Part shown: positions 1-6,803 of the stretch, piece by piece
Position numbering within the stretch: the stretch's first letter is position 1
Layout: every line of letters starts with the position of its first letter
Assembly: GCA_964514665.1 (NCBI GenBank)
Contig: CAZESH010000034.1
Coordinates: 1 to 22,875 of the forward strand
DNA from: CAZESH01 sp964514665
GTDB lineage: Bacteria; Bacillota; Bacilli; Paenibacillales; KCTC-25726
Direction: 5' to 3'
DNA length: 22,875 nucleotides
Position numbers and translations under genes: made by a program
Notes under the pieces: generated by a model
Databases searched by the model: none
Told to the model about the DNA's origin: nothing
Seen by the model: the letters and a program-made list of their open reading frames with translations, nothing else

Positions 1-153
1 TTTTTCCGCCATCGGACAGTCGATGAATACGTCCGACTGCGAAATGTCGGCAATCAGCTGCAGGTGATCGGCCAAATCCCCGATCATGCGGGATTCTTCC
101 AAAGTCAAAGGGGTCCTTTCCAAGCACAGTTCTTTGACATCCAACATTGCCAT
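1..153 (-). CDS. eutW: Sensor histidine kinase, N-terminal fragment (EutW-like)
   Basis: Only the first 51 codons are present; the gene continues past the left window edge. The fragment contains LADHLQLIADISQSDVFIDC, which I recognise as typical of the N-terminal sensing domain (Pfam H_kinase_N type) of kinases in Firmicute ethanolamine and propanediol clusters. These kinases normally phosphorylate an ANTAR-domain response regulator (EutV) that prevents transcription termination in eut leaders. I chose the ATG at 153 because a GGAGG lies about 7 bases upstream. The in-frame ATG at 159 overlaps the eutP stop (ATGA) but sits directly against that ribosome binding site. The gene is the last visible member of the microcompartment operon. 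The kinase core (HisKA and HATPase) is not in view, so the name rests on the N-terminus and on context. Confidence 0.7.
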   Translation of the reverse strand, partial: MAMLDVKELCLERTPLTLEESRMIGDLADHLQLIADISQSDVFIDCPMAEK

Positions 154-155
154 CG

Positions 156-602
156 TCATCCTCCGTTGCGAATCTGGTTCACCAACATCTGCCTGAGCTC
201 TTCAATCCCTGTATGCTCAAGCGAAGAAGTCATCACGATATTCCCCTCCGGCATGGCTTGGCGCAGAAAATCTAAGGCAAGCTTCGGATCGGCTTTTGCA
301 TGATCGATTTTGGTTACCGCGCCAAATGCCGCAACAGGAAATCCGGAAGCAAATCCCGGCGGGAAATAATTGCGTTCGCGGGTCGCGTCGTGAACAAGTA
401 GTACGGCGGCTGCCTCATGCGCGGTTGCCATCAGCGAGCGGTAATACAGCGGATTCTCGCTGTACTCGCCGGGTGTATCGATCAGCCAATCCCGATAAAC
501 AAGGCTTTGCGTTTTCGCTGCGGAGCCGGACTCTCCCATCAACGCTTTAACCAAGGTGGATTTACCCGAACCGATCGCACCGATAATCATCACCTTTTTC
601 AT
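156..602 (-). CDS. eutP: EutP/PduV-family small GTPase-like protein
   Basis: This 148-residue P-loop protein is encoded in ethanolamine and propanediol microcompartment operons. Walker A is GAIGSGKST at residues 8-16. A G3-like DTPGEY follows near residue 43, and TKID near residue 97 fits the G4 specificity motif. The length matches the family (about 150-160 residues). EutP and PduV are usually annotated as GTPase-like, and acetate kinase activity has been reported for EutP in enterics; which applies here cannot be told from sequence. The ATG at 602 has a GAGGT about 7 bases upstream and starts 3 bases after the eutS stop. It lies directly before the sensor kinase gene, which suggests co-transcription with the signalling system. 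Confidence 0.9.
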   Translation of the reverse strand: MKKVMIIGAIGSGKSTLVKALMGESGSAAKTQSLVYRDWLIDTPGEYSENPLYYRSLMATAHEAAAVLLVHDATRERNYFPPGFASGFPVAAFGAVTKIDHAKADPKLALDFLRQAMPEGNIVMTSSLEHTGIEELRQMLVNQIRNGG

Positions 603-605
603 CGC

Positions 606-947
606 TCACGACCTCGTTATCGCTGCGGTGGAGAAGCCCAGCTTATCCTGCAGGAATTCGTTGATTGCCACAACCGCCATTTCCACGGCAGATACTTCTC
701 CGACAACAACCAATGAGCCGGTGAAGCGATCCAAATATCCGATTCCCACATGGGCCGCTTTGGTTGCAATATCTGCAGCTATGATCGCCGTTTCGGTCGG
801 CGTCAAGGTGAGGATGCCGAGCGCATTCGCTTCTTCGATACCGAGCTTTGAATATAAGATGGGATCCGGATTGGCGATGATATGGGCCAGCGTCAGCTGC
901 TTGCCAGGCACATATTCCTGAATGACCCTTTGCTTCTGCTGTTCCAT
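606..947 (-). CDS. eutS: Microcompartment shell protein EutS (circularly permuted BMC hexamer)
   Basis: This 113-residue protein carries the hallmark EutS sequences: EYVPGKQLTLAHIIANPDP near the N-terminus, GILTLTPTETAIIAADIATK in the middle, and the C-terminal GFSTAAITRS. EutS and PduU are circularly permuted single-domain BMC proteins that form hexameric facet tiles; the N-terminal strand forms a small beta-barrel over the pore. Length and motifs fit full-length EutS. The ATG at 947 has a GGAG about 8 bases upstream. It sits 12 bases after eutN and 3 bases before eutP. PduU is the alternative assignment, but overall similarity and the surrounding eut-type genes favour EutS. Confidence 0.93.
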   Translation of the reverse strand: MEQQKQRVIQEYVPGKQLTLAHIIANPDPILYSKLGIEEANALGILTLTPTETAIIAADIATKAAHVGIGYLDRFTGSLVVVGEVSAVEMAVVAINEFLQDKLGFSTAAITRS

Positions 948-959
948 CGGTTACGCTCC

Positions 960-1241
960 TTATTCCTGATCTTTGTCGCCGACCTCAAAGCTGTCCACGA
1001 TACCGACGATCATGGCATCGATCGGCACCCTTTTGTCGGTGAACAGAATGCGGGCCGGACTTCCTCTGGAGATGATCACTTTTTCACCGACGCCGGCGCC
1101 GATCCGGTCGGCAGCAATCACCGTTTGGCCAACCTCTTGATCCGAGAAATCGAGCGGCTGAACGACCAGCAGCTTGAGGTTATCCATGCCCTCTTCTTTT
1201 TGGGTCGCCCATACGCTTCCGATCACTTTTCCTAAAAACAT
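960..1241 (-). CDS. eutN: Microcompartment vertex protein EutN/CcmL (BMC-P pentamer)
   Basis: This 93-residue protein starts MFLGKVIGSVWATQK and continues with LKLLVVQPLDF, VIAADRIGAGVGEKVIISRG and DAMIVGIVD, the conserved track of the EutN/CcmL/PduN family. These proteins form pentamers that cap the vertices of the polyhedral shell. Length is normal for the family. The ATG at 1241 follows an AAAGGTGA ribosome binding site, and the preceding gene ends only 6 bases upstream, so translation is probably coupled. The position between the eut-associated protein and eutS places it in the shell operon. Confidence 0.93.
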   Translation of the reverse strand: MFLGKVIGSVWATQKEEGMDNLKLLVVQPLDFSDQEVGQTVIAADRIGAGVGEKVIISRGSPARILFTDKRVPIDAMIVGIVDSFEVGDKDQE

Positions 1242-1247
1242 CGTATC

Positions 1248-2075
1248 TCACCTTTCATCCAAGTAACGGACGTCGATTCGTTTTTCCTTCAACAAATCTT
1301 TGGCCAAGGGCGAAATGATCGCATCGCGATTGATGGTTAAGCTTTCTGCTTTTTGGTTTCTAAATGTTTGAGCGACCCATTCGGCGGAAAGCAGCTTCCC
1401 GTTAAAAACTGTCTCTCCTGTCTTTCCCTGCTCTTGCGGCAAACTTGCAGCATCTTCGATGCCGGGATCGGAAGAAGCCGCTGCAGACGCAAATTTATCA
1501 ACAACCCTTTGCGCCAACAGCTCTCTTGGAGCAAATTCCACTCCGAACTGTGCCATTTCCAGCCTGTAATAATCAAACAGCTTTTTATACGGTACGGGCA
1601 GCTCGAGCTTGCCCAAGGTACGGCGGTCGGATCGCTTCAAGCCGGGGACATCCTCGCCGACCAGCACGAATTTGCCCAGCACCAGCGCGGAAAAGATCAA
1701 TTCGGATTTAACGGTTCCCTTCATGCCCAAAGCTGCTCTGCCGGCATTGTCGAGATCAATCTCGGGAATGACAATCCCGTCGTACTGATTGGGGAGCTCG
1801 ATCGGCGCTGGCGCATATTCATCGGCTGCAATCACGCTGCACGATCCGCGGGATTCGATTTTATGCATGCCCATCCAAGCACAGGCATCTCCATCAAGAA
1901 ACATCAGGTCGTGTTGAATTCCTTCGCTTTCCAACAAAATAAAATGGTCTGAAAAAGCCTCATGGGCCGTACTGTCGCAAAAAACATACAGGACTTTGGG
2001 CGGTTTGACCGGTTCAGGCTGCATCGCTTGCACCAATTCGCGCACAATCGATTCAACCATATGTTTGATTTCCAT
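1248..2075 (-). CDS. Eut-associated microcompartment protein of unknown function
   Basis: This protein of about 275 residues resembles the conserved hypothetical proteins of Firmicute ethanolamine-utilisation operons (TIGR02536-like, from memory). The N-terminus IKHMVESIVRELVQAM is a short amphipathic helix followed by a Pro-rich linker (EPVKPPK), the usual build of an encapsulation peptide. The core has a flavoprotein- or Rossmann-like look (VLYVFCDSTAHEAF, YDGIVIPEIDLDNAGRAALG), but I see no decisive catalytic motif. The C-terminus ISPLAKDLLKEKRIDVRYL repeats a motif also found near the N-terminus of the neighbouring PduL. I chose the ATG at 2075 because the G-rich ribosome binding site is about 7 bases upstream; a GTG at 2081 is almost touching it. 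It overlaps the end of pduL by 23 bases. Its function is not known to me. Confidence 0.75.
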   Translation of the reverse strand: MEIKHMVESIVRELVQAMQPEPVKPPKVLYVFCDSTAHEAFSDHFILLESEGIQHDLMFLDGDACAWMGMHKIESRGSCSVIAADEYAPAPIELPNQYDGIVIPEIDLDNAGRAALGMKGTVKSELIFSALVLGKFVLVGEDVPGLKRSDRRTLGKLELPVPYKKLFDYYRLEMAQFGVEFAPRELLAQRVVDKFASAAASSDPGIEDAASLPQEQGKTGETVFNGKLLSAEWVAQTFRNQKAESLTINRDAIISPLAKDLLKEKRIDVRYLDER

Positions 2076-2856
2076 CTGCACGCCCCCCTTTGTCCTTCAT
2101 CATGACCCCGTTTTTGCCGATGATTTGAACGCAATCTCCCGTTTTCAGGCGGGCAGCGTTCGCTTCATCCGTATCGACGTGAAAATCGAGCGAAAACCGT
2201 TCGTTTACCCGCACGGCCACGTCGGCGAAGATCAACGGGCGATCGCCCGAGGTTTGCAGCATGATCGTGTCCCCGTTCTTTACACCAAATCCAGCCGCTT
2301 CTTCGGGAGACATATGAACGTGATTTTTGGCGACGATCAGGCCTTCGTTTAATTGAACCGATCCGCGGGGGCCCGCCAGCTTGATTCCCGGAGTTCCCGC
2401 AATATTGCCGGATAATCTGAGCGGCGGATGCATGCCGAGCAAATATCCGTCGGTTGCGGAAATTTCCACCTGAGAGGCTCCTCTGGACGGCCCCAATATT
2501 CTCACCTGTTCAAAGCTTGCCTTGGGACCGATCAGCTTCACGGTTTCCTGTGCGGCAAATTGTCCTTTCTGGGATAACTCCCGAAGCGGAACCAGACGGT
2601 ATCCGATGCCGAACAAGGCTTCGACATGCTCAGGGGAGAGATGAACATGCCGGTTTGATACGCCTACGGGAATACTGAACCGAGCCTGGTTTGCAGGATG
2701 GAACGAGACGGAATCGGTTCGTTCGACTTTGATGTTCCTGTCTTTCAAAAAGTCTGCAGCGGCCGGTGTCAGCTTATCCCCTTCAGCGATCACGAACGGA
2801 TTCGGAATGCCTTTCACCCACTGGGAACGCAGATGCGTTTCCGTAATGAGCGCCAT
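2053..2856 (-). CDS. pduL: Phosphate acyltransferase PduL (phosphotransacylase)
   Basis: PduL converts acyl-CoA and phosphate into acyl-phosphate and CoA, recycling CoA inside the microcompartment after the aldehyde dehydrogenase step. The 267-residue protein has the duplicated zinc-binding signatures: VGVSNRHVHLS near residue 65 and VAKNHVHMSPEEAAGFG near residue 175, with a further His in LDFHVDTDEANAARLKTGD near the C-terminus. The N-terminal 50 residues, including KLTPAAADFLKDRNIKVE, form the extension seen in microcompartment-associated PduL and may serve for encapsulation. It follows the BMC hexamer gene by 8 bases. In this eut-like cluster it takes the place of the unrelated EutD phosphotransacylase, a substitution common in Firmicutes and in other BMC types. 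Confidence 0.94.
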   Translation of the reverse strand: MALITETHLRSQWVKGIPNPFVIAEGDKLTPAAADFLKDRNIKVERTDSVSFHPANQARFSIPVGVSNRHVHLSPEHVEALFGIGYRLVPLRELSQKGQFAAQETVKLIGPKASFEQVRILGPSRGASQVEISATDGYLLGMHPPLRLSGNIAGTPGIKLAGPRGSVQLNEGLIVAKNHVHMSPEEAAGFGVKNGDTIMLQTSGDRPLIFADVAVRVNERFSLDFHVDTDEANAARLKTGDCVQIIGKNGVMMKDKGGRADGNQTYG

Positions 2857-2864
2857 CTGCTTGC

Positions 2865-3152
2865 TTAACCTTCCAGCTTCGGCAGAATGTGTTCGATATC
2901 GTTATGCGGACGCGGAATCACGTGAACGGAAACCAGTTCTCCCACTTTTTCCGCCGCTGCCGCTCCTGCATCGGTCGCTGCTTTGACAGCTCCCACATCG
3001 CCTCTTACCATGACGGTGACCAGACCGCCGCCGACATGCACCTTGCCGATCAATTTGACATTTGCCGCTTTCACCATGGCGTCCGCCGCTTCGATCGAAC
3101 CTACCAAACCTTTGGTTTCTACCATTCCGAGTGCCGTCAATTCTCCTGCCAT
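2865..3152 (-). CDS. eutM: Microcompartment shell hexamer protein (EutM/PduA type BMC-H)
   Basis: This 95-residue single-BMC-domain protein forms hexagonal shell tiles with a central pore. The sequence TALGMVETKGLVGSIEAADAM, then VKLIGKVHVGGGLVTVMVRG and DVGAVKAATDAGAAAA, is the canonical BMC-H core. The C-terminal HVIPRPHNDIEHILPK matches the EutM/PduA tail. The pore-loop region HVGGGLV differs slightly from the common KIGSGLV form. A strong GGAGG lies about 6 bases before the ATG at 3152. It follows the aldehyde dehydrogenase gene by 21 bases and precedes pduL by 8. EutM and PduA/PduJ cannot be separated with confidence from sequence alone; the symbol follows the eut-type context. Confidence 0.93.
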   Translation of the reverse strand: MAGELTALGMVETKGLVGSIEAADAMVKAANVKLIGKVHVGGGLVTVMVRGDVGAVKAATDAGAAAAEKVGELVSVHVIPRPHNDIEHILPKLEG

Positions 3153-3173
3153 GAAAAATCCTCCTCAAAATTA

Positions 3174-4655
3174 TTAGATTTTCATTTCCGCCAAAACATG
3201 CTTGACGATTTGCATCACTTCATCGCGTGTGATATTCAGATTCGTACTGGAGTGCAAAATCTTTTCCGTTTTTTGTGAAACCTGGTGCTCCGTCGTCTCC
3301 ACTTGCATTTCACGGATTCCGAATGCGACCCTTTTAATATTCAACAAGTGCTGGGGCCCGATATTATCGGAGGTGATGTTGTTTCCGAAGGAGCCGCAGC
3401 CGAGCGTCATGGAAGGCTGTATGCCGGTAGATGCTCCTATTCCGCCGAAAGTGGTGCCGGTATTCACGACAATGCGCGAGGCCGGCTTTTCAAGGCCAAA
3501 GGCCTCAATAATGTTCATATCCTCGCAATGGATGCCCAGCGTATGGCCGAGTCCGCCTAACTCCAGCAGCTCGATGCATCGCCGGCAGCCTTCCTGCCAA
3601 TCCTTCACTGTATACAGCGCCAATACCGGGCTCAGCTTTTCAACCGAAAAGGGGTATTCAAGCCCGACCATCGTTTCCTCTGCTATCAGTACGCTGGTGT
3701 TTGCCGGTACGGTTATTCCGGCCATTTCGGCAATGACCTGCGGCGATTTCCCGACTACCCGCGGATTCAGACCTCTGCCTTGCAGCAATATGGCCGCGAC
3801 CTTTGCTTTTTCTTGTTCGTTCAGAAAATAGGCGTGCAGCTTCTTGAATTCGTCTACCACCTGTCCCTTCACGGATTGATCGGTCACAATCGCTTGCTCG
3901 GAGGCGCAAATCGTTCCGTAATCGAACGTTTTGCTTTGCAGGATGCGGCCGACCGCTTTAGGCACATCCGCGCTCCGATGAATGTATACGGGAACGTTGC
4001 CCGGCCCCACTCCGTATGCCGGCTTTCCCGAGCTGTAGGCGGCCTTTACCATGGCTGTGCCGCCGGTTGCCAAGATCATGTCGGTCAATTTATGCTTCAT
4101 CAGCTCTTGGGTCGCTTCAAGAGACGGCATGCCGACACAGTGAATGAGACCTTCCGGCGCGCCCGCTTTTTCCGCCGCTTGACGCATGACCTTCGCCGAT
4201 TCCAGCGAACAGTTCAAGGCCGATGGATGCGGGCTGATGACAATTGCGTTTCTTGCTTTCAAGGCGATCATGCATTTGAACATGACGGTTGAAGTCGGAT
4301 TGGTCGAGGGAATGATCGCTGCCACAATCCCGACCGGTTGGGCAATCTCCCACACTTTCCGGGCTTCATCCTTGCGAATGATGCCTACGGTGGTCATATC
4401 TTTGATCGCTCCGTATACATCCCGGGCAACGAACAAATTTTTGGCTTTTTTATCCGCCGTTTTTCCGAATCCCGTCTCTTCCACGGCAATCGCGGCCAGT
4501 CTTTCAGCTTCCGCCTCGGCTGCGCGGGCCATCGCCCCGACAATTTGATCAATTTGCGCTTGCGTCATTTTTTCCAGTTGTTTTTGCGCCTTTTTGGCTT
4601 GCTGCAAAAAATTCCGCACTTCTTGGATCGCTTGCAAATCGGAGTCCAGCATCAT
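3174..4655 (-). CDS. eutE: CoA-acylating aldehyde dehydrogenase (EutE/PduP type)
   Basis: This enzyme oxidises an aldehyde (acetaldehyde or propionaldehyde in known systems) to the acyl-CoA with NAD+ inside the microcompartment. The 493-residue protein carries ETGFGKTADK near residue 60, PVGIVAAIIPSTNPT near 107-121, LATGGTAMVKAAYSSGKPA near 195-213, and the catalytic Cys in FDYGTICASEQ (Cys250). The C-terminal 18 residues (about TRDEVMQIVKHVLAEMKI) form an amphipathic helix after a polar linker, a likely encapsulation peptide. The N-terminal 30 residues are also helical and charged. The start at 4655 has GGGAGG about 11 bases upstream; an ATG one codon later is possible. It sits between the extended shell gene and eutM, and PduL should consume its product. 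Confidence 0.93.
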   Translation of the reverse strand: MMLDSDLQAIQEVRNFLQQAKKAQKQLEKMTQAQIDQIVGAMARAAEAEAERLAAIAVEETGFGKTADKKAKNLFVARDVYGAIKDMTTVGIIRKDEARKVWEIAQPVGIVAAIIPSTNPTSTVMFKCMIALKARNAIVISPHPSALNCSLESAKVMRQAAEKAGAPEGLIHCVGMPSLEATQELMKHKLTDMILATGGTAMVKAAYSSGKPAYGVGPGNVPVYIHRSADVPKAVGRILQSKTFDYGTICASEQAIVTDQSVKGQVVDEFKKLHAYFLNEQEKAKVAAILLQGRGLNPRVVGKSPQVIAEMAGITVPANTSVLIAEETMVGLEYPFSVEKLSPVLALYTVKDWQEGCRRCIELLELGGLGHTLGIHCEDMNIIEAFGLEKPASRIVVNTGTTFGGIGASTGIQPSMTLGCGSFGNNITSDNIGPQHLLNIKRVAFGIREMQVETTEHQVSQKTEKILHSSTNLNITRDEVMQIVKHVLAEMKI

Positions 4656-4673
4656 TTCCGGTTATCCCTCCCT

Positions 4674-5126
4674 TCATTGCTTCATATTCATGAAGAGTCG
4701 AATCAGGTCCGATTTTTTGGCCGAGCTGATTGTCCTTCCGATAAGCGGAAAACCAGGCGTATTGCGTGCCCTTTTGCGCAGTTCTTCTACAGAAAGCAGT
4801 TCCAGTCCGGATAAATCGGATGCAGGAACCTTATCTTGAATCGAAGCTTCTCTGTTCATCGGTTGACGGACGACTGAAGCCAGCGAGAGGTCCGGCCGGG
4901 CGATGACATGCGTCGCCAACAGCTTGCCGACTCTCTTGGCTTCCGCTTCGCCTGCCGCGACCGCAGCCTTGACTGCAGATACGCTGCCCCATATGTATAC
5001 CGTCACGATTCCCGCATCGGCTTTATCATAGGCAGCCACTTTAACATCGGCTGTCTTGGCGGCCGCATCCGCCGCCGCAATCAATGCCGGAATCCCCCAC
5101 GTTTCAATCATTCCGAGCGCCATCAT
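4674..5126 (-). CDS. BMC shell protein with C-terminal SAP/Rho-N-like extension (EutK-like)
   Basis: The first 85 or so residues form a BMC-H domain (MALGMIETWGIPALIAAADA, IVTVYIWGSVSAVKAAVAAG, LATHVIARPD). A linker and an extension of about 60 residues follow, ending LELLSVEELRKRAR..GFPLIGRTISSAKKSDLIRLF. The extension has the helix-turn-helix pattern of SAP or Rho N-terminal domains (Leu-x-x-Leu-Ser-x-x-Glu-Leu-Arg, then Lys-x-x-Leu-Ile). EutK of enterics is likewise a BMC domain with a C-terminal nucleic-acid-binding-like domain, so EutK-like is the closest label, but the extension does not look like the enteric winged helix. I chose the ATG at 5126; a TTG at 5138 would add four residues. 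The BMC core reads YIWGS where most BMC-H proteins have a small Gly-rich pore loop. Confidence 0.85.
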   Translation of the reverse strand: MMALGMIETWGIPALIAAADAAAKTADVKVAAYDKADAGIVTVYIWGSVSAVKAAVAAGEAEAKRVGKLLATHVIARPDLSLASVVRQPMNREASIQDKVPASDLSGLELLSVEELRKRARNTPGFPLIGRTISSAKKSDLIRLFMNMKQ

Positions 5127-5167
5127 TTGATTATCCAATCTTTCTCACCCGCTTTTACTTGCACGTA

Positions 5168-5809
5168 TTATTTCGGATCCTTTGCGATCCCTTTCACCGC
5201 CTCGGCAAATGCTTCGGCCGCCGCCGCGCAAGAAGATTGGCTTCCCGTCAGCAAGCCGCCGCCAAAGTTGGTTTCCGTCGGCGGACCGTAAAACTGGCAC
5301 AGCTTGACGTCTGCTGCCTTCAGTGCCGCATCCATGCCGAAAATCGCTTCCAATGGGGGGGCAATCAGATAAGCCAACGGTTCGCCTTCTTGGATGCCGG
5401 CAATTTTGGACAAATACGAACCGCTTCTGGAAATGACGTGAGCGTAATAAGCATGCGTTCCTTCTTCGTTGAGGGAATAAAAGCACGCTCCGTTTTCCAG
5501 CAAATCGATTGCCGCTTCCAATCCGCTTTTGACCTCGGATGGCGTTTCTCCACCGATGATGCCGATGAATTCACCGGACAAAGGTCCTGAGGCGTGAGCC
5601 GAACCGGCATAAAACGACCTCGCATACACCACTTCAACCGCCGCTTTTTTGGTCGCTTCGTCCACTGCCGTGTATCCGACATCGTCAATACTCGATGTAA
5701 GCAGTCCCAAGCTGCGGATATGCGACTTCAATTCAAGCTGTTTCGAGAGTGCCGCATCCACATTCGGGATGACCCTGACGGCTAGCGCTGCGGCGCGTAT
5801 TGGCTGCAA
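5168..5809 (-). CDS. eutL: Microcompartment shell protein EutL (trimeric tandem-BMC)
   Basis: EutL is a tandem-BMC trimer that makes gated facet tiles of the ethanolamine-type shell. Conserved stretches include LKSHIRSLGLLTSSIDDVGY, YARSFYAGSAHASGPLSGE, HVISRSGSYLSKIAGI, LAYLIAPPLEAIFGMDAALK and GGGLLTGSQSSCAAA, all in the order of enteric EutL. From the TTG at 5809 the protein has 213 residues, against about 219 for the enteric protein, and begins QPIRAAALAVRVI, matching the family start. An AAGGAG lies 5 bases before this TTG; a GTG at 5824 would add five residues but has no usable ribosome binding site. It is the first gene of the microcompartment operon, after a leader of about 130 bases carrying a terminator and an ANTAR-type hairpin. 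Confidence 0.92.
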   Translation of the reverse strand: MQPIRAAALAVRVIPNVDAALSKQLELKSHIRSLGLLTSSIDDVGYTAVDEATKKAAVEVVYARSFYAGSAHASGPLSGEFIGIIGGETPSEVKSGLEAAIDLLENGACFYSLNEEGTHAYYAHVISRSGSYLSKIAGIQEGEPLAYLIAPPLEAIFGMDAALKAADVKLCQFYGPPTETNFGGGLLTGSQSSCAAAAEAFAEAVKGIAKDPK

Positions 5810-5850
5810 TCCCACTCCTTTCACCTCTTTTTCACAGGTTGTAAAACAAC

Positions 5851-5900
5851 AAAAAAATGCCCGGAATAAAAAAACAAATCGTTTTTTTTATCCAAAGGCA
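5851..5900 (-). terminator. Leader (attenuator) terminator ahead of eutL
   Basis: On the minus strand TGCC (5897-5900) pairs with GGCA (5858-5861). An inner AT-rich stem (5881-5893 with 5863-5875) closes a GATTT loop. Seven Ts follow at 5851-5857. A stem plus T-run within the leader, about 40 bases after the predicted transcript start, would stop transcription before eutL unless it is disrupted. The 5' arm overlaps the upstream hairpin at 5895-5910, so the two structures exclude one another. The pairing is read directly; the regulatory role is inference. Confidence 0.72.
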
Positions 5901-5923
5901 CCATTGCCTTAAAGCTATGCTTT
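5895..5923 (-). promoter_or_regulatory. Candidate ANTAR (EutV-type) antitermination hairpins
   Basis: Two adjacent stem-loops lie in the eutL leader. The second, AAGGC-AATGGT-GCCTT (5895-5910), has a hexanucleotide loop with A at position 1 and G at position 4, the known signature recognised by ANTAR regulators such as EutV. Its 3' arm shares bases with the 5' arm of the leader terminator. The first stem-loop, AAAGC-ATA-GCTTT (5911-5923), has only a three-base loop as I fold it and does not fit the hexaloop rule, so the dual motif is half supported. The EutW-like kinase at the end of the operon supports this mode of control. Confidence 0.62.
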
Positions 5924-5947
5924 TTTAAGATTGTTTATTTACTAAAT

Positions 5948-5976
5948 AATATATTCGAAAGCCGAAAATTTTGCAA
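5948..5976 (-). promoter_or_regulatory. Sigma-A promoter of the microcompartment operon
   Basis: On the minus strand TTGCAA (5971-5976) is followed after exactly 17 bases by TATATT (5948-5953), giving 4/6 and 5/6 matches to the -35 and -10 consensus. Transcription should start near 5941, leaving a leader of about 130 bases before eutL. The upstream flank to 6059 is AT-rich and holds no gene. I see no convincing terminator for the HAD gene that ends at 6060, so some read-through from upstream is possible. Confidence 0.65.
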
Positions 5977-6059
5977 GGGTTTTCATTTTGGTTTCATTTT
6001 AGCTACATTCTTCTACTATTATTTTTATGATTCTTGGAGAAGGTTTAATCACGATTGTT

Positions 6060-6803
6060 TCATCCTTCTTCCTTTCTGAATGTTAGTTCTTCGTAACTGT
6101 GAATCCCAGCATCAGCCCCTGCCGGAAACGCACTGCCGTCATGGATTCCGATTGCCGCGGCCATCCCTGCGGAATTCGCCATTTGCATGTCGGCGGCGGT
6201 GTCTCCAATCATCACGGCTTGCTGCGGCCTCAAACCGAGCTTTGCCAATGCCATCTGCAGCATCAAAGGATGCGGCTTGCCGAACGGGACCTGATCACTG
6301 CCGATTACCACTTGAAAGTACTCTCGTATCCCCAACCATCGCAAATGCTTTACGGCAAACGCCGTCTCATCCGATGTTACCACACCTAAAACCAGTCCGC
6401 ATTTGCGGCATTCCGACAAAAAAGCCTGCAAACCTGGAAGCGGCCGTACAGGGCGGCTTTGTTCCATCATCCCATTCACCGTCTCGATCCGTTCGGAAAC
6501 TTGGCTGATCGCTTTATTCCATGGCCAGCCACCTTGATACAACTGCCAGGCAAGGATCGCGCGAATTTCCGCGTTCGCAGCCATGGTTAACGGTCCATGC
6601 GGATCAAAATCGACTCCGTCAGGCTTCAATGACAAACCGAGCACGCCTTCCCAATCGACGCTCGCATCTAAAAGCCGCAGCTGATCAAGCAGAGATAAGC
6701 TCCAGTTCCCCCACATATGGCCAAAATCCAGGAGAGTTCCGTCTTTATCGAATATAATGCCTTGGATTTTCCAGCTTTGCTTACCTGCGTCCAGCTCAAT
6801 CAT
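6060..6803 (-). CDS. HAD-superfamily hydrolase (phosphatase-like)
   Basis: This 247-residue haloacid dehalogenase-type hydrolase carries all four motifs: IIFDKDGTLLD (nucleophile Asp19, acid/base Asp21), the motif II Thr in VVTSDE, the motif III Lys in FGKPHP, and MIGDTAADMQMA. A helical cap of about 85 residues lies between motifs I and II. Overall it resembles phosphoglycolate phosphatase-like HADs, but the substrate cannot be read from the sequence. An ATG at 6803 with GAAGGGA upstream fits the family start; the longer reading frame upstream encodes a low-complexity basic segment unlike any HAD. It is the last gene of the TRAP/lyase operon, so a sugar-acid phosphate or a damaged phosphometabolite is a plausible but unproven substrate. 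Confidence 0.85.
   Translation of the reverse strand: MIELDAGKQSWKIQGIIFDKDGTLLDFGHMWGNWSLSLLDQLRLLDASVDWEGVLGLSLKPDGVDFDPHGPLTMAANAEIRAILAWQLYQGGWPWNKAISQVSERIETVNGMMEQSRPVRPLPGLQAFLSECRKCGLVLGVVTSDETAFAVKHLRWLGIREYFQVVIGSDQVPFGKPHPLMLQMALAKLGLRPQQAVMIGDTAADMQMANSAGMAAAIGIHDGSAFPAGADAGIHSYEELTFRKEEG

Noticed and set aside
3202..3831. A long plus-strand open frame opposite the aldehyde dehydrogenase gene, with others at 1353-1952 and elsewhere
   Set aside because: They are antisense to well-recognised genes, have no family resemblance or convincing ribosome binding site, and show the odd composition of shadow frames.
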